A stretch of 64,000 nt of DNA from Corythucha ciliata (taxonomy: Eukaryota; Arthropoda; Insecta; Hemiptera; Tingidae). The first letter of the stretch is position 1; each line of letters begins with the position of its first letter. The DNA lies in assembly GCA_038030265.1 (NCBI GenBank), contig CM075943.1:21204001-21268000 (forward strand). The letters run 5' to 3'. Under the pieces are notes generated by a model that was not told the DNA's origin, searched no databases, and was given only the letters and a program-made list of their open reading frames with translations. Below are positions 23,028 to 33,215 of the stretch, one piece after another. The position numbers were made by a program, and so were the translations under genes.

Positions 23028-24074
23028 TAGCGTTTTCCATTAGCACAAAAAATAGAGCTGGGGCTGCTCCAGGTCTGATCTGATAAGAGTTTGAAGGTTC
23101 CATTTGCCAATTGATCCTCAGCAGAGCGACTTTTTATTCGTTCCATTTATCCCTACGCTCCTCCATGGATCAGAGCTAGAGCAACTTCAAGTGCTCCGTC
23201 GATTTCGACGGAGCGGTAAACCTCTCTTGGAAGGTTTATTGTGATAAGCATCGTTTTGAGTTCGTATTTTGTTTTTCGTCGCGGATGAAGCCAACGATTT
23301 GTTGAACGAAAGCGGTTTAACAATCATTCAAGTTCTGTTATTCGTAGGTACCATTATCGTCGATTACTCAACAGATCCAGAGAAGTGGTCAGATGAAGCC
23401 ACTAGGCTCATTTTGAAATGTATGGATAACTCTAGTCTAGAGTCAAGCTCGTCCGACGAAAAATATGAAAATTAGAAGACTACGTGGGAGCTATTATTGC
23501 AGCATCAATCAATAAGGAGAAGACAGAATAACAAAAACCTAGTACCACTGTTTCAATCGTTACAAAACGGTTCATCCGGATTCTCTACATTATTCCCTTT
23601 ATGTATTACATATTTCCCCCCAAAGCATTCCTTCATTTTTCCTGCCGCCACAAAGCTTGTTTGCTGGCCGAGAATTTCTAAATTCGCAACTTGTTTTTAT
23701 TAGATATCAATTATGTTCTTGGAAGAAAATTATTAATGGAATTGGGCATTGAACTCACGAAGGGATGCACCCGATTTTTTCACAGTCATGCTAATAAGTA
23801 CATTCTCGCTAATAAATACAAGCACTCCACACAAAAATATACGAGTGCTCAACTCATGCACGCAAATAAATATGTACTTCTATTCAATACAAACACAAAA
23901 ACTACAAAAAAGTCATGAGGATGGAGGTTGTTATTAAAGAGCGATCTCTTCCACATGTTAAAAGTCGTTCCATTTCAACCCACTCTTAGCCAGGTTTTGG
24001 TTCGATCCGAGCGGGCTTGTGACGTCGCAAGAGCCGCCCCAGAGCACTTTTGAAATGGCAAAAGGAAAACGCTA
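23028..24074. mobile_element. Harbinger-like non-autonomous element inserted in pol
   Basis: Ends are TAGCGTTTTCC and GGAAAACGCTA, flanked by TAA at 23025-23027 and 24075-24077. Taking out the element and one TAA leaves the surrounding pol reading frame in register, which fixes both boundaries exactly. The 3-bp TAA target is typical of PIF/Harbinger elements. The 1047-bp interior lacks a transposase but contains a short open frame at 23269-23475. Short relatives lie at 2491, 4846, 31159 and 61395. Confidence 0.85.
23269..23475 (+). CDS. Small open frame with a possible Myb/SANT-like start
   Basis: The 68 codons include an EKWSDEATRLILKCMD block followed by a serine- and acid-rich tail. A Trp-x3-Ala/Thr-x2-Leu-Leu pattern of this kind opens the Myb/SANT-like DNA-binding proteins encoded by PIF/Harbinger transposons. 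Here only the first helix is left, so it is a remnant at best. It has no upstream promoter signal that I can identify. Confidence 0.4.
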   Translation: MFFVADEANDLLNESGLTIIQVLLFVGTIIVDYSTDPEKWSDEATRLILKCMDNSSLESSSSDEKYEN

Positions 24075-25687
24075 TAAGTCTTGAAGATGAAACAAATCGA
24101 ATAATTTCTGAAGCCGTGAGGGAATTTTTTACTAACAACCCAGATGTAGGTAATGACACCGAGTCAATGATTGTGAACGCCCCTGACGACCAAGATAGTA
24201 TAGAATTAATAGAAGAAGAGCCAGAAGAATATAACACTCAACATTCTAACTATGGTGGAAATACTTTGGTGACGATACCAATTGTAGATGGTCCCGTTAA
24301 CTTTGGAACCAATCAAGTTATTTTATCCTTAGTTAAATACAATCCTAAGAAGGTAAAAGTTATAAAGTTGTTTAATGTAAAGACCCGTATAATAGTAGAA
24401 ATTTCGGAAAGTAATTTTGAAAATGATATAATTAATTTTATTAAGGAATTCGTAATCCCAAACATAAAATATGGGCTATATTTTGAAACAGATTTTTATG
24501 AAAAGTTTACAGCCGTCGTGATGAAAAACTTTACGACATCTCAAATATCCTTAACGAAGTTCACCGAAAAATTAGTCGACGTACTTGAAAAGAAAGATCA
24601 GGAAGAAATTATTAATAATTACCATGTGGGAAAAACTAACCACAGAGGAATCGAAGAGACGTACAATAACATCAGGCGAATGTATTATTGGCCAAACATG
24701 AGGAGTTCAATTCAGGATTTCATTAACAAATGCGATATTTGTCTAAAGACTAAGTACGATAGAGCACCCCTTCTATTAGAAATGAATTTGACACCTAACC
24801 CCAGTAAGCCTTTTGAAATAGTTCACGTAGACAGCATTACTTTAGATAAAACCAAATTTTTAACTATAATCGATACCTTCTCCAGATTCGTACAGGTGTA
24901 CAAAGTGAATTCTGGACAAGCAATTGAAGTCGTGAATCAACTAGTCAAATATTTTTCCCAATATGGATTACCCAAAACAATTGTGTCAGACAACGGGCTG
25001 GAGTTCAATAACTCGCTAGTGAAAGAATTATCGAGTCTTCATAAAATCGAAATCCATTTTGTCAGCTCCCAGCATCCAGAATCCAACGGAATTGCGGAGA
25101 GATTCCATTCCACTCTGATAGAGCATATAAGAATATTAAATAACAGAGAAGAATTTAAAACTGATGGCATAGAAGCCAAAGTGAACTATGCAGTCATGGC
25201 CTATAATAATAGCATCCACTCCGTCACCAAATTAACCCCTTTTGAAATACTTCATGGCCACATTGAATCAAACCCGATTTTCGAAATGGACATTGAGCGT
25301 AAATTAGTTAACGATTATATCAGTAACCATCGTGAAAAAACTAAAATCTTGTACGAGAAAATTCAAAACATTAATAGAGAAGCCAAGGAAAAGGTACTAC
25401 GTCGTGTCAATCAGGATAGGGAAGAATTGCCAGAAATTCCCCCCGAAGTATACGTAAAAAATAAGCAAAAAATGAGTAAAACAAAAAACAAATTTCAGAA
25501 AGAAACCATAATTTCGATAAACAAAGACAGGAAAACTGCCAAAATACTACAAAGACATCCTAACACTCGAGACAATATACACCTCTCAAACATTAAAAGG
25601 CCCAGGAGAGCAGGTTATAAAAACACAATTAAACGTGTTACAGGGTCATCTTCTACCTCCTCAACAGTGGACTCTCCCGAGGAATAG
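24075..25687 (+). pseudogene. pol: pol: integrase, the most intact part of the element
   Basis: The frame runs unbroken from the transposon edge to a stop at 25687. It contains the His-His-Cys-Cys zinc domain (HVGKTNHRG ... CDICLKTK, about 24620-24750). It also has the catalytic core: a HVDSI block (first Asp, about 24820), a VSDNGLEF block (second Asp, about 24980) and an ESNGIAERFHS block (Glu, about 25080). The basic carboxyl tail ends with a Ser/Thr-rich stretch. All three catalytic acids remain. It cannot be made in frame with the reverse transcriptase while the insertion at 23028-24074 is present. Confidence 0.9.
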
Positions 25688-25689
25688 AA

Positions 25690-27270
25690 ATAAGAAACAT
25701 TACTGTCAATAATGGGATAATACCAATAAAATTAGGAAATGCTAAAATTCAGACATAGATTCACACCTTGGTGCATTATTTTCATTTAAACGACCTTCTA
25801 TCTCAGCTCAATAATTTAGATAGAGACTTCAATTTGATCAAAAATAAATTCAACTCATTTAAAACCGTTGGGAAAAATGTGTTAAGTGCCCAAGGAAACC
25901 AGGTTACGGAAGTTGAAAATGAGATGAATACAATCACCTTCACATCTCAGAGCATCAATGAGAAATTAGAAATTATTTTTACTATTAGACCTAGGAATCG
26001 TATGAAGCGAGGATTAGTTAATGGGTTAGGTAGCTTTATAAAATTCTTCACGGGAAACCTAGATGTAAATGACGGAGAAAGATTAGATAGTATTTTTAAT
26101 AAGTTGCAGGCCAATCAAAATAGCCTGGAACGACAATTAAGTATGCAATTCTCAATAAATTCGGAAATTATCCGAGAATTTAATAGTACGATTAGGTTAA
26201 TTGAAGAGAATAGTAATGAACTTAGGAATAAAATGTTACAGTTAAGTAAAACGGTTAATGAAAATCTGGAAGTTCGGCACTATCAAGATACTTTATACCA
26301 ATTACAAACCTTGTACAATATTATTCTAAATGTAGTGCAAGATATTGAAAACTCCTTAACTTTTTGCAAGCTTAATATTCTACACCCTAGCATTATATCA
26401 CCTAAAGAACTTTTCGTCGAATTAAAGAAAATATCCCAACACTATGGACATCGATTACCACTAGATGTCACGTTACGAAAACATCTTTGAATATGAAAAA
26501 CTCTTATATACCAATTGTAAAATAATCCAAGACACTATAGTTTATTATTTAGATCTGCCACTCATTGCAGAAGACAGTTATGAACTTTACTATTTATAAT
26601 CAGTGCCCTCTAAAGTTAACTCCGAATTTATCAGTCTGATTCCTAACACACGCTTTCTTCTAAAATCAACCTCAAAAATTATACCCCTATCAAACAAATG
26701 TGGGGCCCAGCTTCCACAAGGCTATTTATGCTCATCAACTTGATATCTCACAACAACATCAGTTGCGAAGCTAACATTTTGCTTCATCGAAATTTGGAAA
26801 CCTGCCCACACACGCTTCTCCAGTTTAAGTCGAATTCAATCGCGTGGGTACCCGAATTGGGCCAGTATCTCGTCGCCTTCCCTGAACCGGACATCATAAA
26901 AATTGAAAATTCAAAAGAAACGTCAACCAAACCCCTACAAGGAATTTTCCTACTAAAACCCGGCGCTGACAAATTCTTCTACAATGACTTGGAAATAAAC
27001 ATGAAAGTGAAAACCATGGCCACCCAATTTTAATCAGCCGCACGGAATTCTCTGATCACTTTGAACCTCCGAAATTCTCAATCCAGTTGCACCATTTGGA
27101 ATCTCTTCACCAATCTATCAGCTCGATGACCCCCATTCTTCGAGAACCCTCAATCACTTATTCACTAAACGTCTGGACCATCGTTATTCTCGTCGCTCTA
27201 TCCATTGGAGCCATTCTCTGGGCATGGACCAGCCTAAGAGCAAGCAACTGTCAAATTTTGACTCGATCCG
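25690..27270 (+). pseudogene. env: env-like gene of the errantivirus-type element, heavily broken
   Basis: Pieces in successive frames cover the gene. The main piece, 25768-26490, has a basic RMKR cleavage-type site at 25999-26010 followed by a Gly-rich hydrophobic stretch, as in the baculovirus-F-like env proteins of insect errantiviruses. A heptad-rich region follows. The last piece at about 27087-27300 carries a hydrophobic membrane segment at about 27160-27240. Breaks include an in-frame TAG at about 25757, a frameshift near 26480, a TAA near 26600 and another frame change near 27030. No working envelope protein can come from this copy. Confidence 0.85.
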
Positions 27271-27305
27271 CCGCCCAGCCCCCTTCATCGACGGATGCTT
27301 CATCT

Positions 27306-27316
27306 GGGGGTGGAGG
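27306..27316 (+). promoter_or_regulatory. Polypurine tract
   Basis: GGGGGTGGAGG directly precedes the 3' LTR and fits the plus-strand primer of LTR retroelements. Confidence 0.7.
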
Positions 27317-27589
27317 AATTACGTTCATCAAAACCACTCCGCTACACCGTGGGACACGCTGACGCCAACCCCTTCGCCCATCATAATTCTTCTCCTTTTT
27401 CCTTTCAATATTTTATTACAGAACGTGGAAACTGCGAATCTCAACATTCCGATCTATTAAAACAACTGTCCCCTCCTTTCTCTTGGTTCATTCTTCAATT
27501 CAAGTTGTAGTAGTTAACTCGCGTAAAAGTTCTTGTAAAAATAAATTTGATTTTTTAAAAAGTCTTTCATCGGACCTTTAAACTTATCT
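27317..27589 (+). repeat. 3' LTR of the errantivirus-type element
   Basis: It matches the 5' LTR at 19201-19472 and is followed by the TACA target duplication at 27590-27593. Confidence 0.93.
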
Positions 27590-27593
27590 TACA

Positions 27594-28625
27594 TTTACAT
27601 ATTTTTTTTAAAAGATGCGGGTGCAGAGGAAGGCTCTTAGTAAGTATAACGGAATTCATTTAGACAGATGTCATCAAACTCTGTTTTATTTTCATTTCCA
27701 ATGAGAAGTAGTGTGCTTAATTCAATTTTTTCATCTTCATTTATTCGCAAAGGCTTATTGCAAAGAACACCCCAAAAAAGCTCTTTTCGCTCGGAATGTG
27801 TTCAATTCTTTGAAATGTTACAAAGGAGTGCGATAATTTGAGTTTGGTATTTTGGTCCTGACTAATCAGGCAAGTTTTTACGAAATTCGCCTAACCTGGA
27901 TAGCATTTCAAGATTCGCTATCATGCGATCAAGTTACGGCTAAACAGTCCAAAATTGATACCAATCTCCACAATCTGACTGATAGCTGGAAAAGTACGAC
28001 TACTTCTGGAGATAACTGGACCAATTCACACTTTGTCTTTCAATTAGTGCCATCAGATTGCATGTACGTGCAACCGTTCTCGACTTATAAGCGCTGAAGT
28101 GAATCCAATAAAACCAACGTCAGGACTAAAAATTCTAAAATATTGATTATTTCGAAAACGGTCTACCTATGTCTATAGGGACTTTTTTGGTCCATTTTGG
28201 ACCTATAGAAAAACCCCTTAATTTTTTTTATTATTATTCTAATGAGCGATGTGTGAAGAGCTAGGGATTAGAAGATGGCATGGAAGAAGAGATGTCCTTT
28301 TAGTCGTTCCGATGAGGTGAATGACCTACAGGAAAACTCCTGCAGGATCTTTCTTTTCATTGCCATCATTAAAGCAAAACGATATCATAAAAAAGTCCGT
28401 TAATTGTCATCTGCATTTGTTACCTAAATCCCTATAGCACCTAAAGTGAAAAATATTGCGTCGTTGTTAGGGCGCGTGCTTTTACCGCGCTCGTTATTTG
28501 ACAAATACCAGCGAGCATAGATAAATAATACTTGGAGGGAGCGAAAACGAAAGCCAAAATTCATATTTCACATCTATGCAGAGACAGCACGCAACTAGGT
28601 GAAGAACTAGGCGAAGAAGAGAATA

Positions 28626-28663
<38 letters not shown>

Positions 28664-29049
28664 CAACAATTACGTTATTTTTACCTTTCCCCGCCCATCA
28701 AAATGCATGATCGGACCTTTTTTTTCTTCTTTTGATCGGACACACGAAGCTACTAAAAAGAAACCAAACTGTTTTGAAACTTCAATCACCACCGTGTGTG
28801 GAGTCTTGTCAAATTACATGGAAGAGACTCAAAGGTGACTGGTTTGTAACTCAAGTTTCCCACCAGTTTCTTTTCAGTCGCTCTGTGTGTAGACGGGCTT
28901 AGTGAATAATTTCTGAGATAATCTGCCTACTACGAAATAATATTTATTTTGATGACAAAACAGGTGAACTTTTTGATCAAAACCTTAACCATCAGCAATT
29001 CATAAAGCCCTTATAGGCCTCTCAAATTTTATCCAAAGTGATAACATTA
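27594..29049. other. No gene recognised; long T run
   Basis: A T-rich run of 33 consecutive T residues lies at 28629-28661. A short open frame at 27852-28097 lacks family motifs. Nothing else is supportable. Confidence 0.45.
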
Positions 29050-29550
29050 TACAAGGCACATACACGTCTGGTTTGAAAGAAAATAAATTGCGAAATGTGT
29101 GCCTCACTCACGTTCACTAGGATTTTAAGTTCGCTTGGTTTTTCGGAATTAATTACTTCTTTGTTTTATTTATCAATTATTTGACTAATTTGGTAGGCAC
29201 ACTCAAGACATTTTCAGATGAAATCGAACTCCTGATGGTTCGGTCATACTGGCGGACCCACCGCTTTGTCCGGAACCGACTACGGTCATATTGGTGGCCC
29301 ACCAATTTGTCCGAAGGAGTCTCCGGACATTCTGGTGGCCCACCAATTTGTCCGATACACTACGGACAAATTGGTGACTTCACCCACCAATATGACCGAT
29401 GTGTTTCGGACAAATTGGTGTGTGAGGGAATTTTTCCCATCCACCAATATGACCGCCCACCGATTTGTCCGATACACAACGGACATATTGGTGGGTGCGG
29501 GAATTCTTTCCATTACCGCACCCACCAATTTGTCCGCCCACCAATATTAC
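29050..29550 (-). repeat. Alternating-orientation CACCAAT.TG.CCG array, right copy
   Basis: This is the inverted counterpart of 17367-17900. The flank at about 29050-29230 matches 17700-17900 in reverse complement. About 15 copies of the same 16-bp motif follow up to 29550 with the same internal order. Open frames here come from the repetition. Confidence 0.85.
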
Positions 29551-29741
29551 AGCGACTCGATAATGATAGAGCTCATACTAATAGTGGTGCTATCTGTTGT
29601 GAGCAATTATCCCAACCCCCAGATTGGTTACACGTTATCACCACGAGCTGAATGACTTGGTTTTTCATATGACTTTGCTCCCTACGTTACAAATATTTTG
29701 TTTAAAGTATAGTAGGTAATTCATTAAATAATTATATTTCT

Positions 29742-30583
29742 TCAATCAAATTTGAGGACACAGTAACGAATTTTATCGCCCGTTAAACATAACCAGTAGG
29801 CAACACCGTCCACATAAACTTCAGAATAGTCTCGTTCAATAACCGTTTCAAAGCCCACTCTTTCCGCCAAGTGCTGTGATATAGGACTCGTGAACAGCGT
29901 GCCCGTCACTGTCAATCCAAGCTGTTTACAAAGCGGCTCACGGCACCTGAGTAATTTTTCGCCAATTTGAAATCCATGATAGTCTGGGTGCACTGAAAGT
30001 CCAGTCGCACTCAAGAACTTGTCTACGTTGAATTTGTTGAAAACGTTTGCTTCTTTAGACAACTCGATGACGACGGTTAGTGCCAGTTTGAACGCCACAC
30101 CCTTGAACATCTTCACGCGGACATTATGTTAGAAAATAACAATATTGCTGTTCGTCGTACTAGTATTTTACCTCCAAATCATGCTTGCTCTCTTTGGTAT
30201 CCACATAAGTCATGTTTGCGCCTATAATAACTGGTTCAGATTCCTCAGTTTTCTTGAGGAGAGCTACAAGTGCTGTGCCTTGATCTATTGCTAACTCGAA
30301 GAAAGCTTGAATGCTTTCAACTGAGTCTGGGTCTTCACTTAGTTCTGAAAAAATTATCCTGTTATTTTTAATGAACTTGAACTTTTTTTTACAATAAGAA
30401 AGACTCACTTGTAGGTACGCATAGAGCCTCCCGTGTCAGGAAATATTTAGTCATGTGGTCAATGACCTTCTGTTTAAGAGTCTTCGGAACTGTCTGAATT
30501 GAAAATTTAATTGTTTCACTGGTACTAGATCTCGTTGTTTCGAACTCTCCCAAATCAATTATCTTCTCGTTCTGCATTATCAC
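29742..30583 (-). CDS. GNAT-family N-acetyltransferase (insect arylalkylamine/dopamine N-acetyltransferase-like)
   Basis: Exons on the minus strand are 30583-30409, 30344-30172 and 30110-29742. Phases match and the product is 238 residues. The last acceptor (GTGAAG) has a poor pyrimidine tract, so its exact position is the weakest call. Residues 150-175 form the acetyl-CoA-binding motif A: an LSVHPDY block followed by HGFQIG. The usual pattern is R/Q-x-x-G-x-G/A, so the first and fourth positions are unusual. The later TGTLFTSPISQHLAERVGF block resembles the carboxyl half of insect GNATs acting on amines in cuticle or melatonin chemistry. Substrate is not predictable. No signal peptide is seen, so it is probably cytosolic. 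It sits alone between repeats. Confidence 0.82.
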
Positions 30584-31158
30584 TTAATTATGACGAACAC
30601 TGACAAACAATTGCACGAGTTTCAACACTGACTATTACCAAAGCACTAAAACGAAATCGTCTTCATCGTGAACCTGCGGGTATATGATCCTTAAGTGGTA
30701 ACAATTGGTTCGTAGGAGGGGAATAAAACTCGCCTAAGAGTTAGGGTTAGGGTTCAGTTCACGCATCATGGAGTAAAATTAAACGAACTTTAGTCCTGTT
30801 TGGCGTGTTTTTACGTCAATTTGTTTTTAGCTTCTAACTCAATTCAATGAAATAAGTGGTAGATCAGAGCGAAAGCGCGCCGGCGCACGATTGAACGTGG
30901 TATGGAGGTTGAGCCCCCCCCCCCTCCGAACCACTAATTATTTTATGTATATGTACGGTAATTTTCGAAGGCCAAAATTTCATTAAAGGTTTGTTGACCT
31001 CATTTAAACTAAAAGGGCCGTTTGAGAAGATGGTTGCATGAAAGAAAGAAATGCAATTTTCACGACAGGCTGCTGCGGAACAAAAAAAAATTGTGTATTG
31101 TTTTATAAGTTTGAACCCATAGGGCTAGGCAGATTTACGAGTTCTAGATAAGAACTAT
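30584..31158. other. Upstream of the GNAT gene; no further gene
   Basis: The stretch upstream of the acetyltransferase start contains two adjacent TTAGGG units near 30743 and a run of C residues near 30917. I see no clear TATA box, and no coding features. Confidence 0.4.
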
Positions 31159-31300
31159 TACGGAATTTCCATTTACACAAAAACCTGCTGCGGAACACTT
31201 CATTTCCACCCGTCCTCTCTGAATTAAAACACATGTTAACGGAAATACAGGTGGAAACGAAATGCTCTGGATCAGAATTTTATGCAAATGGAAAACACTA
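31159..31300. mobile_element. Harbinger-like MITE, degraded copy
   Basis: Both ends (TACGGAATTTCCATTT and GCAAATGGAAAACACTA) and the internal CATTTCCACCCGTC block match the cleaner copy at 61395-61536. The terminal TAGCG has drifted and the TAA duplication is no longer clear. Confidence 0.65.
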
Positions 31301-31799
31301 TTACTTAGAGATCATGTATCATATCTTTAGTCTTCTAAAAACGGATGCGTTCGTTTTCCAGATTACATCAATTACTAAGCCATAGTTACATCAATTTGCT
31401 CAAGCGATAATAATGATTGTTCACACACGAACAATAATATTGTGCAATAAATTTGTACAATATTTTGTTTCCAGATGTTTACGGATAAAAAATGGGTTGT
31501 TCATTATAATTGTGCAACCCTTTAATACAACCTACAACCGTTCAATGTTATTGTGCAACTTCTAGTTTGTGCAATATTTATTGTACGTGCATGGGCCGCT
31601 TTTTCATTATTATGGAGAGCCCGAGTTCATTTTTTCCATAAGTTTGACTTGGAATAGAAACCCTTGATTCTATTGGCTGGCGGTATAGTGACTCCATAAC
31701 AGGAGGCTTCGGTAATCTATTTGGTGATATATTCATGTGCTATTTCCACTTTGTGAAAAATCTAGGCAGGTATAAGTTCTTCAGAATACTTAAAGAAGA

Positions 31800-32065
31800 C
31801 ATCCTGCGTTAAATTGAAACAGGACATTCGCGCGTTTCAGCCTGCACCGATGAAAGTTCTATTTTTAAGGCGACCAAGCTGTTTTTTGCGAAATGGAAGA
31901 ATATAAGTTGTGGCCAAAAAGTGAACGATTTTTTGAAATATTTCGAAGAACAGTGGGTGTCAAATCGGTCTGCAATCGAAGGACATGCACCTGGGTACCC
32001 GTCGACGAACAATGGCATCGAAGCGACCAAATCAGTGATCAAACGTGAGCGCACTCTTCGTGTTT
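31800..32065 (+). pseudogene. MULE-type transposase fragment, plus strand
   Basis: A plus-strand frame encodes a FLKYFEEQW block, then an EGHAPGYPSTNNGIEATKS block and a basic end. These resemble the region downstream of the MULE core in insect and plant Mutator-like transposases (STNN.LE.TN signature). It is a fragment with no start or end and is unlike the MULE piece at 5462-6061 in the part of the protein it covers. Confidence 0.6.
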
Positions 32066-32081
32066 GACTTGCAGGGTTCAT

Positions 32082-33215
32082 AATATATCACAAAAATGGG
32101 GGGCGGGATAGTTGGACGAAAAGCCCCGTTGGTTTACCAACGATTACTTTACTTTTTTTTCATTTGTCGACTTACTGCTTTACTCTGAGTTCCTTGCTTT
32201 GCCAACATTATAGTACTCTTCTACTCTACGCTTGGACCATGGAGGAAGAAATATACTGGAGGAGCCCACCACTAGTGGCGCGCGGAGGACGAGAGACGGG
32301 ACTTGAAAATGGTTTGCGGGACGGGACGCGGGACAAAGCCTAAATTTCCCGCGCGGGACGGGACTTCCCGCGGGAAATCGATTTTTTTATTCTAAAAAGT
32401 GAGATGAAAGAGAGAAATCAAATAATATAGTACGTTTGAATCAATGTAATAGAAAACTCATGTCTTTGGCCCAAAAATTTCCATTTTGAACACAATAAAT
32501 ACCTCTTATATTTTATCCTTCCCTTGCCCGTTTCCCGCCATTCGATGCGAAGAATAATTTTAGTGAAATACTTGTCTGCACGTTTGTAAAGGGCTGTATA
32601 TCGGTACCTATTGGACATGAAAGAAAGTTTTGACCAGTAAATTTAGCCTTCTAAATTCACTGATCAAACATTTTTTATTAAATTTCGCAGTTGAAGAGCG
32701 TTCAACAAAATTGAACGAAGAGCGAACAAAAAATTAAACGTTCTTTTAACATTTTACATGGAATACTTTATCTGTGGAACTCTTTCGAGACAGGCAAAAA
32801 ATAAAAACAAAACACGAAGAAAATCTTGCGGTTCCCCTCTGCACAGTTGTGAGGAGGGGAACCATTTTGTCGAAATTCTCCTCCACCTAATCCTTTCTCT
32901 GCATTAGCCAATGGACAAGGGTTGCCCCCATAATTCATTGGTCAGACCACCCGAAAACGATTCTTTGAAAACATCTGGGGCCTTATTCTGAGCGGTCGGG
33001 GAAAAATGCCGCAAGTGGGATCCAAGGACGCAGAATAAGAAATAACATTATCCCGCCATAGCAACCGCTTTTTGCGGCATTTTCACACGGCTTCGGACTA
33101 CGGCCCAGGGTGAGGGAGGGTATTTATCATGTACTTTTTTATCCCGCGGTACATGCGGGAAATCCCGCGCGGGATGGGACTTGAGTGTGCGGGACGGGAC
33201 GCGAGACTAAAAAAG
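32082..33215. repeat. Region bounded by GGGACGGGAC-rich clusters
   Basis: Clusters of CGGGACGGGAC and CCCGCGGGAAA-type words stand at 32280-32385 and 33145-33210, with a weaker one at 35945-35985. They are sharply GC-rich in AT-rich surroundings and partly self-complementary. The DNA between them has no gene. They may mark ends of a transposon, but I cannot show a target duplication. Confidence 0.45.

Larger units (their letters stand above)
19201..27589 (+). mobile_element. Ty3/Gypsy errantivirus-type retroelement, full length but defective
   Basis: Direct LTRs at 19201-19472 and 27317-27589 bracket gag, pol (protease, reverse transcriptase, RNase H, integrase) and an env-like gene, in the order of the 17.6/297/gypsy group. 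A 4-bp target duplication, TACA, is intact on both sides (19197-19200 and 27590-27593). A primer-binding site follows the 5' LTR and a purine tract precedes the 3' LTR. The LTRs differ by a handful of bases, so insertion is fairly recent. Frameshifts in gag, pol and env, stops in env, and a 1-kb transposon in pol make the copy non-functional. Confidence 0.93.

Noticed and set aside
28629..28661. Long T run as a terminator
   Set aside because: No gene ends next to it; it is more likely a retroposon tail or slippage tract.
30741..30758. TTAGGGTTAGGG as a telomeric repeat
   Set aside because: Only two units are present in unique sequence upstream of the GNAT gene, and most insects use TTAGG. 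This is chance or minor debris.
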